Below, in pieces: positions 35,369-43,051 of a DNA stretch of 64,000 nt. The stretch is taken from NCBI GenBank assembly GCA_963758505.1, contig CAVWVJ010000001.1, forward strand, positions 1,674,001 through 1,738,000. Direction: 5' to 3'. Source of the stretch: Korobacter sp963758505. Its GTDB lineage: Bacteria; Acidobacteriota; Terriglobia; Terriglobales; Acidobacteriaceae. The notes beneath the pieces were generated by a model. The model saw only the letters and a program-made list of their open reading frames with translations. It made no database searches and was not told where the DNA came from. The position numbers and the translations under genes were made by a program. Positions within the stretch are counted from its first letter, which is position 1. Each line of letters opens with the position of its first letter.

Positions 35369-37567
35369 TTACTTTCCGTCCTTCTCAAAGCCAATCTTAT
35401 CCAGCATCGGTTGCACCTCCGGATTCTGCATGAACAGCTTCCAGATCAGCCCCGTCCGGTAGTTCTCCGTCATCACCACAATCGGAGCCTGGTTCAGTCC
35501 CATGTAAATAGGCGAATACCAGTCCTGGCTCTGGTTGAACGCATCCCGCGGTCCGTAAATGCCCCAAACCCCTTCACCCAAATCCCGATAGAAGTGCTTC
35601 AACGCCGCCATCGATTTTTCCGGCGTGTACGGGAACGACGACAACGCCCCGGTCGGAACCATTGTCCCGTCATCGTGGTCCGTATCCGGCGCACGCGGCA
35701 CGTATCCCTCCGGTCCATCCGCCGCCGTCAATCCCCACGCATCCGGCCCATATCCCTTGAAGTGTTTGGGGTTCGCTACCGAATAGTCATAATTGATTCG
35801 CGCGATGTTCCGATTATTATCGAAGTAGTCGGTGAACCTGTCGTGAATGCCGCGGGCGTCGAAGCCCATGTAGGAATAATCGGTGAAGAACAGCGGACCT
35901 CCGGTTCCCACTCCCACATCGAGCTTGATCCCGTAATACGTGTGGCCGTTGGTGTACTGGTCGCCCTCTTTTGTCTCGCCCCATGCGCTGCGATAATGCG
36001 CCGCCTGCTCGCTCTGGCTCGCCCACCCCGTGTAATAGAGACTCGGCGCCACCGGATGCGTCGGCGAAGCAATCGCCAGCAGGTAAGTGATCATCACCTC
36101 GTTGAAGCCCGTCAGCCTGTGGTTGATGTGCCATGCCCAGTTCGGCGACCAGTGCCAGTAAAGCGCAGTGCTGTCTGCCGTGCGCTGGTACCAGCTCCAC
36201 TCCACATCGTCCCAGAGTTTCGTAATGCGCTTCGCTAGCGACTGCTCCGCCGCATTCGCTCCGTTAAAGTATTGCCGCGCCGCCAGCATCCCCTCCATCA
36301 GGAACGAGGTCTCGACCAGGTCGCCGCCATCGTCGAAGATCCCGAACACCGCCATCGTCTGCGCGGTATCGCCATTGTTAAAGTGCGCCCACACCCCGTG
36401 ATAGCGCGGCGCCTTCTCGAAAAACGACACGATCTTCGTCATCCGTTCCACGCCCTGCTCGCGCGTGATGAACCCGCGATCCACGCCGACGATGAGCGCC
36501 ATGATGCCGAAGCCGCTCGCCCCCGTCGCCACGATGCGATCGTCTCCGGGAATGCTCTCCAGCGTCGCTCCGGCCTTTGGGTGCGCCCCGTCCCAGTAGT
36601 AGTGGAAACACTCCTCCTGCAGCATGGTCAGCAGTTCGTCGTCGTTCAGCTGCCGCGTCGTGGCGGAAGCGGTCTGCGACAGCGCCGATTCCCGGTAGCC
36701 TCGGTCCCACGCCGCAACCTTGTACTCCGCCTTCTCACCCGCCTTTCCCAGCCAGTCCATGTAGCGATGATTCTCTCCTTCTTCCGTCCCCACGGGCTGA
36801 AAGACGCCGCCGTTCAACGACCGATAGACGACATAGCTTTGCACTTCAGCGCCCGGCACCGCATCCCAACTCACATCCACGTGCCGCTCATATCCCTTGG
36901 CTCGGACATTCGCGGGCGCAGGCAATTTCCCTGCACGATCTGACGGGTTATCGATCTTGAAATCGTCCACGATCAGCGTATGCGACCCGGTAGACGCGTT
37001 CTGAAAGAACACGATCCTGCGCAACCTGTGCAGATCGATGGGGTGAATCGATGCACTTGGAATCTTGTCCAGTGGAACGGTCACCTCGACCCACTTCCCC
37101 GCCGGCATCTCCCGCACATAATTCTTCAATGGAAGCGTGGCGCTGAATCCGCGGTCTTCATCCTGCAACCGCATCGCCGGCAGTTGATCGCCCGCAATTG
37201 CCGCCGGAGCCAGGCACCAGAATGTCAGCTCCGATCCGTTCAGGGTTGGCCCGCGGTCGCGGAACATCACCAAATTGATCGCCGCCTCCCATCCACCCTG
37301 CGCGCTCGAGGTCCACTCCAGCCGCAAAGCATTCGGCGGGGAATGAAAAAACTTGGTCTCGACCGGCAACTTCCCGTCCACCAATTGCAATGTGCTCGGT
37401 TCCGACGCATGTCCCGCGCTGTAGAAATAGCCGTCTTTTTCCAGGCTGTTATCAAAAATCACGTGCTCGTAGTAGGGATAATTCTGCTGCGCTTGTGCCG
37501 CCTCCCCGAAAAAGGAAAGGAAAAGACCGATAATCGTAATTGCGAAAGGCTTCCGGATTCCCATCAT
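35369..37567 (-). CDS. Secreted GH144-type (glycoamylase-like domain) beta-glucan hydrolase
   Basis: About 732 residues, starting at one of two adjacent ATGs (37567/37564), followed by a signal peptide (FAITIIGLFLSFFGEAAQAQ). A beta-rich N-terminal domain (~25-225; VIFDNSLEKDGYFYSAG ... SHTLIVDDFKID) resembles a carbohydrate-binding fold. An FN3-like segment follows (~230-320; PAPANVRAKGYERHVDVSWDAVPGAEVQSYVVYRS). The ~400-residue catalytic domain has ECFHYYWDGAHP, ATGASGFGIMALIVG, ETSFLMEGMLAARQYF and WHWSPNWAWHINHRLTGFNE, the pattern of PF10091/GH144 proteins. Characterised GH144 enzymes cleave beta-1,2-glucan (family knowledge). It is a lone gene flanked by repeats. Confidence 0.82.
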   Translation of the reverse strand: MMGIRKPFAITIIGLFLSFFGEAAQAQQNYPYYEHVIFDNSLEKDGYFYSAGHASEPSTLQLVDGKLPVETKFFHSPPNALRLEWTSSAQGGWEAAINLVMFRDRGPTLNGSELTFWCLAPAAIAGDQLPAMRLQDEDRGFSATLPLKNYVREMPAGKWVEVTVPLDKIPSASIHPIDLHRLRRIVFFQNASTGSHTLIVDDFKIDNPSDRAGKLPAPANVRAKGYERHVDVSWDAVPGAEVQSYVVYRSLNGGVFQPVGTEEGENHRYMDWLGKAGEKAEYKVAAWDRGYRESALSQTASATTRQLNDDELLTMLQEECFHYYWDGAHPKAGATLESIPGDDRIVATGASGFGIMALIVGVDRGFITREQGVERMTKIVSFFEKAPRYHGVWAHFNNGDTAQTMAVFGIFDDGGDLVETSFLMEGMLAARQYFNGANAAEQSLAKRITKLWDDVEWSWYQRTADSTALYWHWSPNWAWHINHRLTGFNEVMITYLLAIASPTHPVAPSLYYTGWASQSEQAAHYRSAWGETKEGDQYTNGHTYYGIKLDVGVGTGGPLFFTDYSYMGFDARGIHDRFTDYFDNNRNIARINYDYSVANPKHFKGYGPDAWGLTAADGPEGYVPRAPDTDHDDGTMVPTGALSSFPYTPEKSMAALKHFYRDLGEGVWGIYGPRDAFNQSQDWYSPIYMGLNQAPIVVMTENYRTGLIWKLFMQNPEVQPMLDKIGFEKDGK

Positions 37568-37664
37568 GCCAACAGGATAATGGTTCCGCATTCCGACGTC
37601 ACCGTCCCGGCATGAACCGTCCGGCCACAAAGAGCAGGCTCCGCACGCCAACACTCGTCCCCCG

Positions 37665-37990
37665 TTGTCATCCTGAGCGAAGAACGCGCAGCGTTCGCAG
37701 CCGAAGGACCCCTACCCGCTCGAAACTTTCCACGTGTCATCCTGAGCGAAGAACGCGCAGCGTTCGCAGTCGAAGGACCCCTATCCGCTCCACGCTCCTG
37801 TCATGGCGACCGAAGAATGCGGATACCAATCCGCATTCGCAGCGGAGCTACCCTTTGTTTGGCTCTTGGCTCTCATCCGGAGCGCAGAACGCGCAGCGTT
37901 CGCAGTCGAAGGACCCCTACCGCTCCACTCTCCTCATGGCGACGAAGAATGCATACCGATGCGGATTCGCAGCCGAAGGATCTCGCGTTT
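37665..37990. repeat. Cluster of five family-A repeats
   Basis: Units at about 37665-37720, 37735-37791 and 37872-37926 share GAGCGAAGAACGCGCAGCGTTCGCAG(T/C)CGAAGGACCCCTA with one another. Two more diverged copies (about 37800-37850 and 37934-37987) keep CGAAGAATGCGGAT...ATTCGCAG. The inner GAACGCGCAGCGTTC is palindromic and would form a hairpin. The rest of the gap from 37568 to 38050 holds no gene I can support. Confidence 0.85.
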
Positions 37991-38050
37991 TGCCCGCGTC
38001 AGCATCCAGCCCTGCCTGTCCACAACACAAAAGCGCGAAGCCCGCGACAC

Positions 38051-38497
38051 CTACTCCTTCGATCCCCACTCGATCAGTCGCTTGGTCAGCAGCACCAGCC
38101 CCAACACCTGCGTCCATTCGGAGACGATATTGCCCACCACCTGCCCCCACTTCCCCTGCGGATCGGAGCGCGAAAAGAGAATGACCCATCCGATCCCGGT
38201 GATCACCAGGAACACCGACAGCGAATGATCGTAGAGCCACAGCAGTAACGGTTTCAGCATGCGCGGTTTGGGACGGCGGCTCTCCGAAGAGCCGATCTCG
38301 ACGAGATATTTGGTCGCGAACACGGTCACCACCACGCCCGACCAGTCCGCGATCGCATTGCCGAAAAACGATCCCCAATGCGTGTTGGGGTTCGACTGCG
38401 TATAGAGCACGAACCACAGCAACAAGAAAGAACAGGCTGCGATTCCGAGTCCGTGGCGATGCCAGAACCCCTTCTTGCCGCGATTGTCGTTAGGCAT
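38051..38497 (-). CDS. Small membrane protein with two tandem homologous halves
   Basis: A 148-residue protein with about four hydrophobic segments and a Lys/His-rich N-terminus. The two halves (about 20-70 and 92-147) align to each other. Each has a membrane span, then S-(N/D)-P-x3-W-G-x3-G-N-x4-W, a second span, and finally T-K-x-L-(V/I)-E-x-G-S at the end (TKYLVEIGS versus TKRLIEWGS). I do not recognise the family. The duplication suggests a pseudo-twofold channel, transporter or scaffold fold, but this is inference. It is flanked on both sides by repeat clusters. Confidence 0.7.
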   Translation of the reverse strand: MPNDNRGKKGFWHRHGLGIAACSFLLLWFVLYTQSNPNTHWGSFFGNAIADWSGVVVTVFATKYLVEIGSSESRRPKPRMLKPLLLWLYDHSLSVFLVITGIGWVILFSRSDPQGKWGQVVGNIVSEWTQVLGLVLLTKRLIEWGSKE

Positions 38498-38549
38498 ATA
38501 AGACCCTCAGAGTCCCATCCAACCATCCAGAGTTGCCACGGATCTTCTC

Positions 38550-38633
38550 CTGTCATCCTGAGCGAAGAACGCGGCGTTCGCAGCTTGTCATCCTGAGCGG
38601 AGCCCACGCAGTGCGCGCAGTCGAAGGCCCCCT
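38550..38633. repeat. Two family-A repeats
   Basis: Copies at about 38550-38584 (TGTCATCCTGAGCGAAG, CGGCGTTCGCAG) and 38585-38633 (TGTCATCCTGAGCGGAG, CGCGCAGTCGAAGG). Same family as at 23571 and 37665. Confidence 0.8.
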
Positions 38634-38672
38634 GCGTAGCAGGACGATTGGCGGTGAAGTACCGGTTTGTAT

Positions 38673-38728
38673 CAGGGTACGACTTCAGTCGTGACGCCCA
38701 ACCCAGCCGAAAAGGGGCTTCAGCCCCT
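38673..38728. repeat. Double-hairpin intergenic element (family B)
   Basis: Two perfect short inverted repeats sharing the same CTTCAG turn: ACGACT-TC-AGTCGT (38679-38692) and AGGGGCT-TC-AGCCCCT (38713-38728), about 20 bases apart. Single copy in this window. Confidence 0.65.
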
Positions 38729-39064
38729 GCTACCTTTTGTTTTGATTTTCCACCGCGACGACATCGCTCCCACCTCGAGCCTCCAGCGCGAGGCTCGGAA
38801 CGTCATCACATCCTTCACGTGCACTCCTCACAGACATGCCCGGCACCCCTCCCTATATCCTCCTATCGATGGCAAGCGCGGTTTGTGTCGCTTCTTCGAT
38901 CTATGAGCTAACCCTTTATTTTGGAATATTTTACCCGTAACTCGCTTGCTTTCTATATTTTGCGAAGATTACACCGCCTAAGTTGCTGAAAATACAAGAG
39001 GGGTGGGGAGGGGGGTACCTGCCGTTTTCAACTCTCCCCGGCAAAGGATTACTCTAGGAACGTC
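38729..39064. other. 336-base AT-richer region upstream of fumarase
   Basis: No gene seen. The stretch from about 38905 to 38990 (CTTTATTTTGGAATATTTTACCC..., TTTCTATATTTTGCG) is clearly richer in A/T than its surroundings and is the likely promoter region of the fumarase gene, though no single -35/-10 pair stands out. A G-run (GAGGGGTGGGGAGGGGGG, 38998-39015) follows. Confidence 0.45.
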
Positions 39065-40576
39065 ATGACCGTGATCAAGCAGGAAGACCTCATCCAGAGC
39101 GTAGCCGACGCGTTGCAATACATCTCCTATTACCACCCCGTCGACTTCATCAAGAGCCTCGCTGCCGCCTACGAAAAAGAGCAGTCCGAGGCCGCGCGCG
39201 ACGCCATCGCGCAGCTCCTCATCAACTCGCGCATGTGCGCCGAGGGCCACCGCCCCATCTGCCAGGACACCGGTATCGTCACCGTCTTCCTCAAGATCGG
39301 CATGAACGTTCAATGGCAGGCGACGATGACCGTGGACGAGATGGTGAACGAAGGTGTTCGCCGCGCCTACAATCATCCCGACAACAAGCTTCGCGCCTCC
39401 ATCCTCGCCGACCCCGCCGGCGCCCGCAAGAATACCCAGGACAACACCCCCGCGGTCGTCAACATTCAGCTCGTCCCCGGCGACACTGTCGATGTCATCG
39501 TCGCCGCTAAGGGTGGCGGTTCCGAAGCCAAATCGAAATTCGCCATGCTGAACCCCTCGGATTCCATCGTCGAGTGGGTTCTGAAAACTGTTCCGACCAT
39601 GGGCGCGGGCTGGTGTCCTCCCGGGATGCTCGGTATCGGCATCGGCGGCACCGCTGAGAAAGCGATGCTGCTCGCCAAAGAGTCACTTATGGATCCCATC
39701 GATATCCAGGAGCTCATCGAACGCGGCGCTAAAACCCGCGCTGAAGAACTGCGCATCGAGCTCTATAAGAAAGTCAACGCTCTCGGCATCGGCGCGCAGG
39801 GTCTCGGCGGACTCACCACCGTCCTCGACGTGAAAGTGCGCGATTATCCGACTCACGCCGCAAATCTGCCCATCGCCATGATTCCCAACTGCGCCGCTAC
39901 CCGCCACGCCCACTTCCATCTCGACGGCAGCGGCCCCGCGCATCTCGAGCCGCCCTCCCTCGAAGATTGGCCGAAGCTCACCTACGCCCCGAAGAATGCG
40001 CGTCGCGTGAACCTCGATACCGTCACCCGCGAAGAGGTCGCCACCTGGAAGCCCGGCGAGGTCCTGCTGCTCAACGGCAAGCTCCTCACCGGCCGCGACG
40101 CCGCCCACAAGCGCATGACGGACATGCTGAACAAGGGTGAGAAGCTCCCGGTGGACTTCACCAACCGCTTCATCTACTACGTCGGCCCGGTCGATCCCGT
40201 CCGCGAAGAAGTGGTCGGTCCCGCCGGCCCCACCACCGCCACGCGCATGGACAAATTCACCCGCCAGATGCTCGAGCAGACCGGATTGCTAGGCATGGTC
40301 GGCAAAGCAGAACGTGGACCGGTCGCGATCGAAGCCATTCGCGACAACAAGGCCGTCTACCTGATGGCCGTTGGCGGCGCCGCCTACCTGGTTTCGAAAG
40401 CCATCAAGTCCTCGCGCACAGTGGCCTTCGCCGACTTGGGCATGGAAGCAATTTACGAATTCGACGTGAAGGACATGCCGGTCACAGTTGCAGTCGACGT
40501 CAACGGGACCAGCGTTCACCAGACCGGCCCCGCCGAGTGGAAGGAAAAAATTGCGGAGCTCGTCTCGATCGGCTGA
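39065..40576 (+). CDS. fum: Class I (iron-sulfur) fumarate hydratase
   Basis: Interconverts fumarate and malate in the TCA cycle with an oxygen-sensitive [4Fe-4S] cluster. It is a 503-residue single-chain enzyme: N-terminal alpha-type domain with RPICQDTGIVTVF (cluster Cys 66), GWCPPGMLGIGIGGTAEKA, and PNCAATRHAHF (second cluster Cys). The C-terminal beta-type domain has LLLNGKLLTGRDAAHKRM and YVGPVDPV. ATG 39065 has AGGAA five bases upstream. The gene converges with the STAS gene, leaving a two-base gap. Confidence 0.93.
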   Translation: MTVIKQEDLIQSVADALQYISYYHPVDFIKSLAAAYEKEQSEAARDAIAQLLINSRMCAEGHRPICQDTGIVTVFLKIGMNVQWQATMTVDEMVNEGVRRAYNHPDNKLRASILADPAGARKNTQDNTPAVVNIQLVPGDTVDVIVAAKGGGSEAKSKFAMLNPSDSIVEWVLKTVPTMGAGWCPPGMLGIGIGGTAEKAMLLAKESLMDPIDIQELIERGAKTRAEELRIELYKKVNALGIGAQGLGGLTTVLDVKVRDYPTHAANLPIAMIPNCAATRHAHFHLDGSGPAHLEPPSLEDWPKLTYAPKNARRVNLDTVTREEVATWKPGEVLLLNGKLLTGRDAAHKRMTDMLNKGEKLPVDFTNRFIYYVGPVDPVREEVVGPAGPTTATRMDKFTRQMLEQTGLLGMVGKAERGPVAIEAIRDNKAVYLMAVGGAAYLVSKAIKSSRTVAFADLGMEAIYEFDVKDMPVTVAVDVNGTSVHQTGPAEWKEKIAELVSIG

Positions 40577-40578
40577 GA

Positions 40579-40929
40579 TTACGGAAGCTTGATGTTGTTT
40601 TCCCCAACGATGGTCAATGCCGACCACAGGTTCGTGATTCCGAGCAGGTGCTTGATCTGTGGGCCGACATTCTTCATCTCCAGCGAGCAGCCCGCCGCCT
40701 TGGCATGCACGTACACGCGAACCAGCGTCCCCAGGCCCGTGCTGTCCATACGAATGAGCTCCGTGAAATCCAAGACGACCCTTTTATGCTCTGGCATCAG
40801 CTCCCGGATGCAGTCGTAGAACCGGTCGTTCTGCCCCATAACCAGCCTGCCACCGCAGCGCACAACTGGGGTGGCACCGGTTCGATTCACATCAATCGTA
40901 AGCACACTAGCAGCCGCTCTTTCGGACAT
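40579..40929 (-). CDS. STAS-domain anti-sigma-factor-antagonist-like protein
   Basis: A 116-residue SpoIIAA/RsbV-type single STAS domain: RCGGRLVMGQND, KRVVLDFTELIRMDSTGLGTLVRVY with the usual phosphorylatable Ser in DSTGLG, and CSLEMKNVGPQIKHLLGITNL. These proteins act in partner-switching, binding an anti-sigma kinase when unphosphorylated. ATG 40929 has GAGG six bases upstream and is preferred over a start at 40998. No RsbW-type kinase or phosphatase is adjacent, so the partner is elsewhere. Confidence 0.88.
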   Translation of the reverse strand: MSERAAASVLTIDVNRTGATPVVRCGGRLVMGQNDRFYDCIRELMPEHKRVVLDFTELIRMDSTGLGTLVRVYVHAKAAGCSLEMKNVGPQIKHLLGITNLWSALTIVGENNIKLP

Positions 40930-41104
40930 GAAACCTCGCTCCTCGAAAAAACTTCTTTGGCCCGGGCGCGGAGTCATGACAAATACAACATCCGCCATAA
41001 AAACGCATCCAATTTCTGCAGACGAACGGCGGGCAGGTTTTTATCGCTTCCCTGCTCTAATACTCGCGCGAAGCAGAGCGATGTCAGCGCGAGTACCGGT
41101 TCTT

Positions 41105-41818
41105 CTAGCGAATGTCCGCAAATCGCACATTCACAATCGGGTACTCTTTCCAGTCCTTGTAGTCGAAGTGCCACCACTCGAATTCGTAGACGGTGAAGCC
41201 CTCGGCCTCCATCGCCTTGCGTAAAACTTCACGGTGTGCCCGCTCCTCAGCCGTACCGCCCGCGTAGTTCGGATGCGCCCGCTCCGACATCTCGTCGTAT
41301 CCGCTCGGCATCGAGAGCGGTTGATTTGTCTTGAGGTCGTAGATCGTCAGATCGACCGCGCATCCACGATTGTGCCGCGAACCGCTCGCCGGATCAGCCA
41401 CGTACTCGTGGTCCTTCACCGGCGTCGCGTCCCAGAAGATCTTGGTCACATACCACGGGCGATATGCATCGAATACCAGGAGTCCCAGGCCCTGCTCATG
41501 CAGCTTGCGATTTACCCGCGCCACCGCCTCCGCCGCCGGACGCTCCATGAACGCCCGCGCCTCTTCATACAGGGGCACCCCCAGGAAGTTGTTGCTGGAA
41601 GCGTAATGGATGTCGAGCTTGATTGAGGGGTCGAGCCGGGTGAGTTCCACGAGGTCAGGCTTGCGGAAGATGCCACTCTCCGCAGGCGGAGATGCTTTCA
41701 GCGCATCCGCCCGCAATTCCGCGATCGGACGAACCGGTTGGATGTGGAATTGTTGCGATTGCTGCTGCGCCCCGAGCGACGCGCACAGGAAGAATAAGAG
41801 AACCCCACGCCGAAACAT
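41105..41818 (-). CDS. Secreted VanX/DdpX-type D-alanyl-D-alanine dipeptidase
   Basis: A 237-residue M15D zinc peptidase with a signal peptide (VLLFFLCASLGAQQ). Conserved: FDAYRPW with the catalytic Arg (R120), SRHNRGCAVDLT giving zinc ligands H149 and D155, and YEFEWWHFDY with the catalytic Glu214 and zinc ligand His217. VanX removes D-Ala-D-Ala in vancomycin-resistant enterococci; chromosomal homologues in Gram-negatives (DdpX) are thought to recycle D-Ala dipeptides. The export signal suggests periplasmic recycling or scavenging here rather than glycopeptide resistance. No vanH or vanA partner is present. Confidence 0.9.
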   Translation of the reverse strand: MFRRGVLLFFLCASLGAQQQSQQFHIQPVRPIAELRADALKASPPAESGIFRKPDLVELTRLDPSIKLDIHYASSNNFLGVPLYEEARAFMERPAAEAVARVNRKLHEQGLGLLVFDAYRPWYVTKIFWDATPVKDHEYVADPASGSRHNRGCAVDLTIYDLKTNQPLSMPSGYDEMSERAHPNYAGGTAEERAHREVLRKAMEAEGFTVYEFEWWHFDYKDWKEYPIVNVRFADIR

Positions 41819-41854
41819 GGAGGTGAGGATACAACAGTGCAGGTTTGAGGTAGA

Positions 41855-41873
41855 GCGAGCCTTTCAGGCTCGC
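41855..41873. repeat. Perfect inverted repeat between accA and the dipeptidase gene
   Basis: GCGAGCCT (41855-41862) / AGGCTCGC (41866-41873) with a three-base loop, about 48 bases beyond the accA stop. It lacks a U-run on the minus strand, so termination is uncertain. Confidence 0.5.
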
Positions 41874-41920
41874 CTTCAATGCGCTGGACGCGGCTGGCTT
41901 TCGCCGCTGGGGTAAAACCT

Positions 41921-43027
41921 CTATGCCTCGCTGAAGTACTTCGCCATTTCGCGGAACTTGCGGTAGCGCTCCTCCAGCATCTGCTCCTTCGACATCGCCT
42001 GCAACTCGCTCAGGTGCTTCCCCAGCGCCTCTCCGACATACGCAGCCGCTTCATCGTAGTCGGTGTGCGCTCCGCCGGCGGGTTCGCGAACGATGTCATC
42101 CGCCGTCCCCAAGGCGACATTGTCTTCGGCTGTGATCTTCAGCGCTGCCGCGGCGATCTCCTTCTTGGTCGAATCACGCCACATGATCGAAGCGCATCCC
42201 TCCGGCGAGATCACCGAATAGATGCTGTTCTCCATCATCAGCACGCGGTCGGCGACGGCAATCGCCAGCGCCCCGCCCGATCCTCCTTCGCCCGTAATGA
42301 TCGTGATCACGGGTACATTCAGGCGAGCCATTTCGCGCAGGTTATGCGCGATGGCCTCCGCCTGGCCGCGCTCTTCCGCACCCAGCCCCGGATAGGCGCC
42401 CACTACATCGACGAACGTAAAGATGGGACGGTCGAACTTCTCGGCAATCTTCATTGCCCGCAGCGCCTTGCGATAGCCCTCCGGATTGGGCGATCCGAAG
42501 TTGCGCCGGAACTTCTCCTTGTTGTCGCGGCCTTTCTGCGTGCCCACCACCAGGCACTCCTGCCCGCGGAAGCGCGCCATACCGCAGACGATCGCAGCAT
42601 CGTCCGCAAAGGCCCGGTCGCCATGGATCTCGCTGAAGTCCGTGAAAAGGCGATCGACATAGTCCATCATGTAGGGCCGCTGGGGATGCCGCGCCAATTC
42701 AACCTTTTGCCATGGACCCATTTGCGCGGTAACCTGCCGTCGTAAGGAAGCAACTCGCTCGTGCAATTCCTGGAGCTGCTTGCGCGCCGCCTGGTTGTCT
42801 CCCGCGGCTGCTTCCAGCTCCGAAATCTGCTTCTCGATCCGTTCCAGTTCCTGTTGTGCTTTTGAAGTGGCTTCCATCTTTGGGGCTTTCGCTCCTGGCG
42901 AATCAACGAGGCGCTCGACTGCGGTAATCCAGTAGTCCACCGCCGGCAGAATTCCGTTCTTCACCAGTCCGGAATCGCGTTCCGCTGTGGCCGGATGCGG
43001 TGCGGCTTGGTTTTTCGGAGCAGCCAA
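41921..43027 (-). CDS. accA: Acetyl-CoA carboxylase carboxyltransferase subunit alpha
   Basis: One half of the carboxyltransferase that makes malonyl-CoA for fatty acids. The core shows IHGDRAFADDAAIV, GAYPGLGAEERGQAEAIA and the oxyanion GEGGSGGALAI, followed by ISPEGCASIMW. Start TTG 43027 has GGGAG seven bases upstream. That gives 368 residues, about 50 longer than E. coli AccA at the N-terminus; an internal ATG at residue 51 (MEATSKAQQELERIEKQI) would give the usual length. It lies 24 bases after dnaE, the same neighbour as in E. coli (dnaE-accA). Confidence 0.95.
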   Translation of the reverse strand: MAAPKNQAAPHPATAERDSGLVKNGILPAVDYWITAVERLVDSPGAKAPKMEATSKAQQELERIEKQISELEAAAGDNQAARKQLQELHERVASLRRQVTAQMGPWQKVELARHPQRPYMMDYVDRLFTDFSEIHGDRAFADDAAIVCGMARFRGQECLVVGTQKGRDNKEKFRRNFGSPNPEGYRKALRAMKIAEKFDRPIFTFVDVVGAYPGLGAEERGQAEAIAHNLREMARLNVPVITIITGEGGSGGALAIAVADRVLMMENSIYSVISPEGCASIMWRDSTKKEIAAAALKITAEDNVALGTADDIVREPAGGAHTDYDEAAAYVGEALGKHLSELQAMSKEQMLEERYRKFREMAKYFSEA

Positions 43028-43051
43028 CAGTAACTCCCGGCAATGCAGGAT

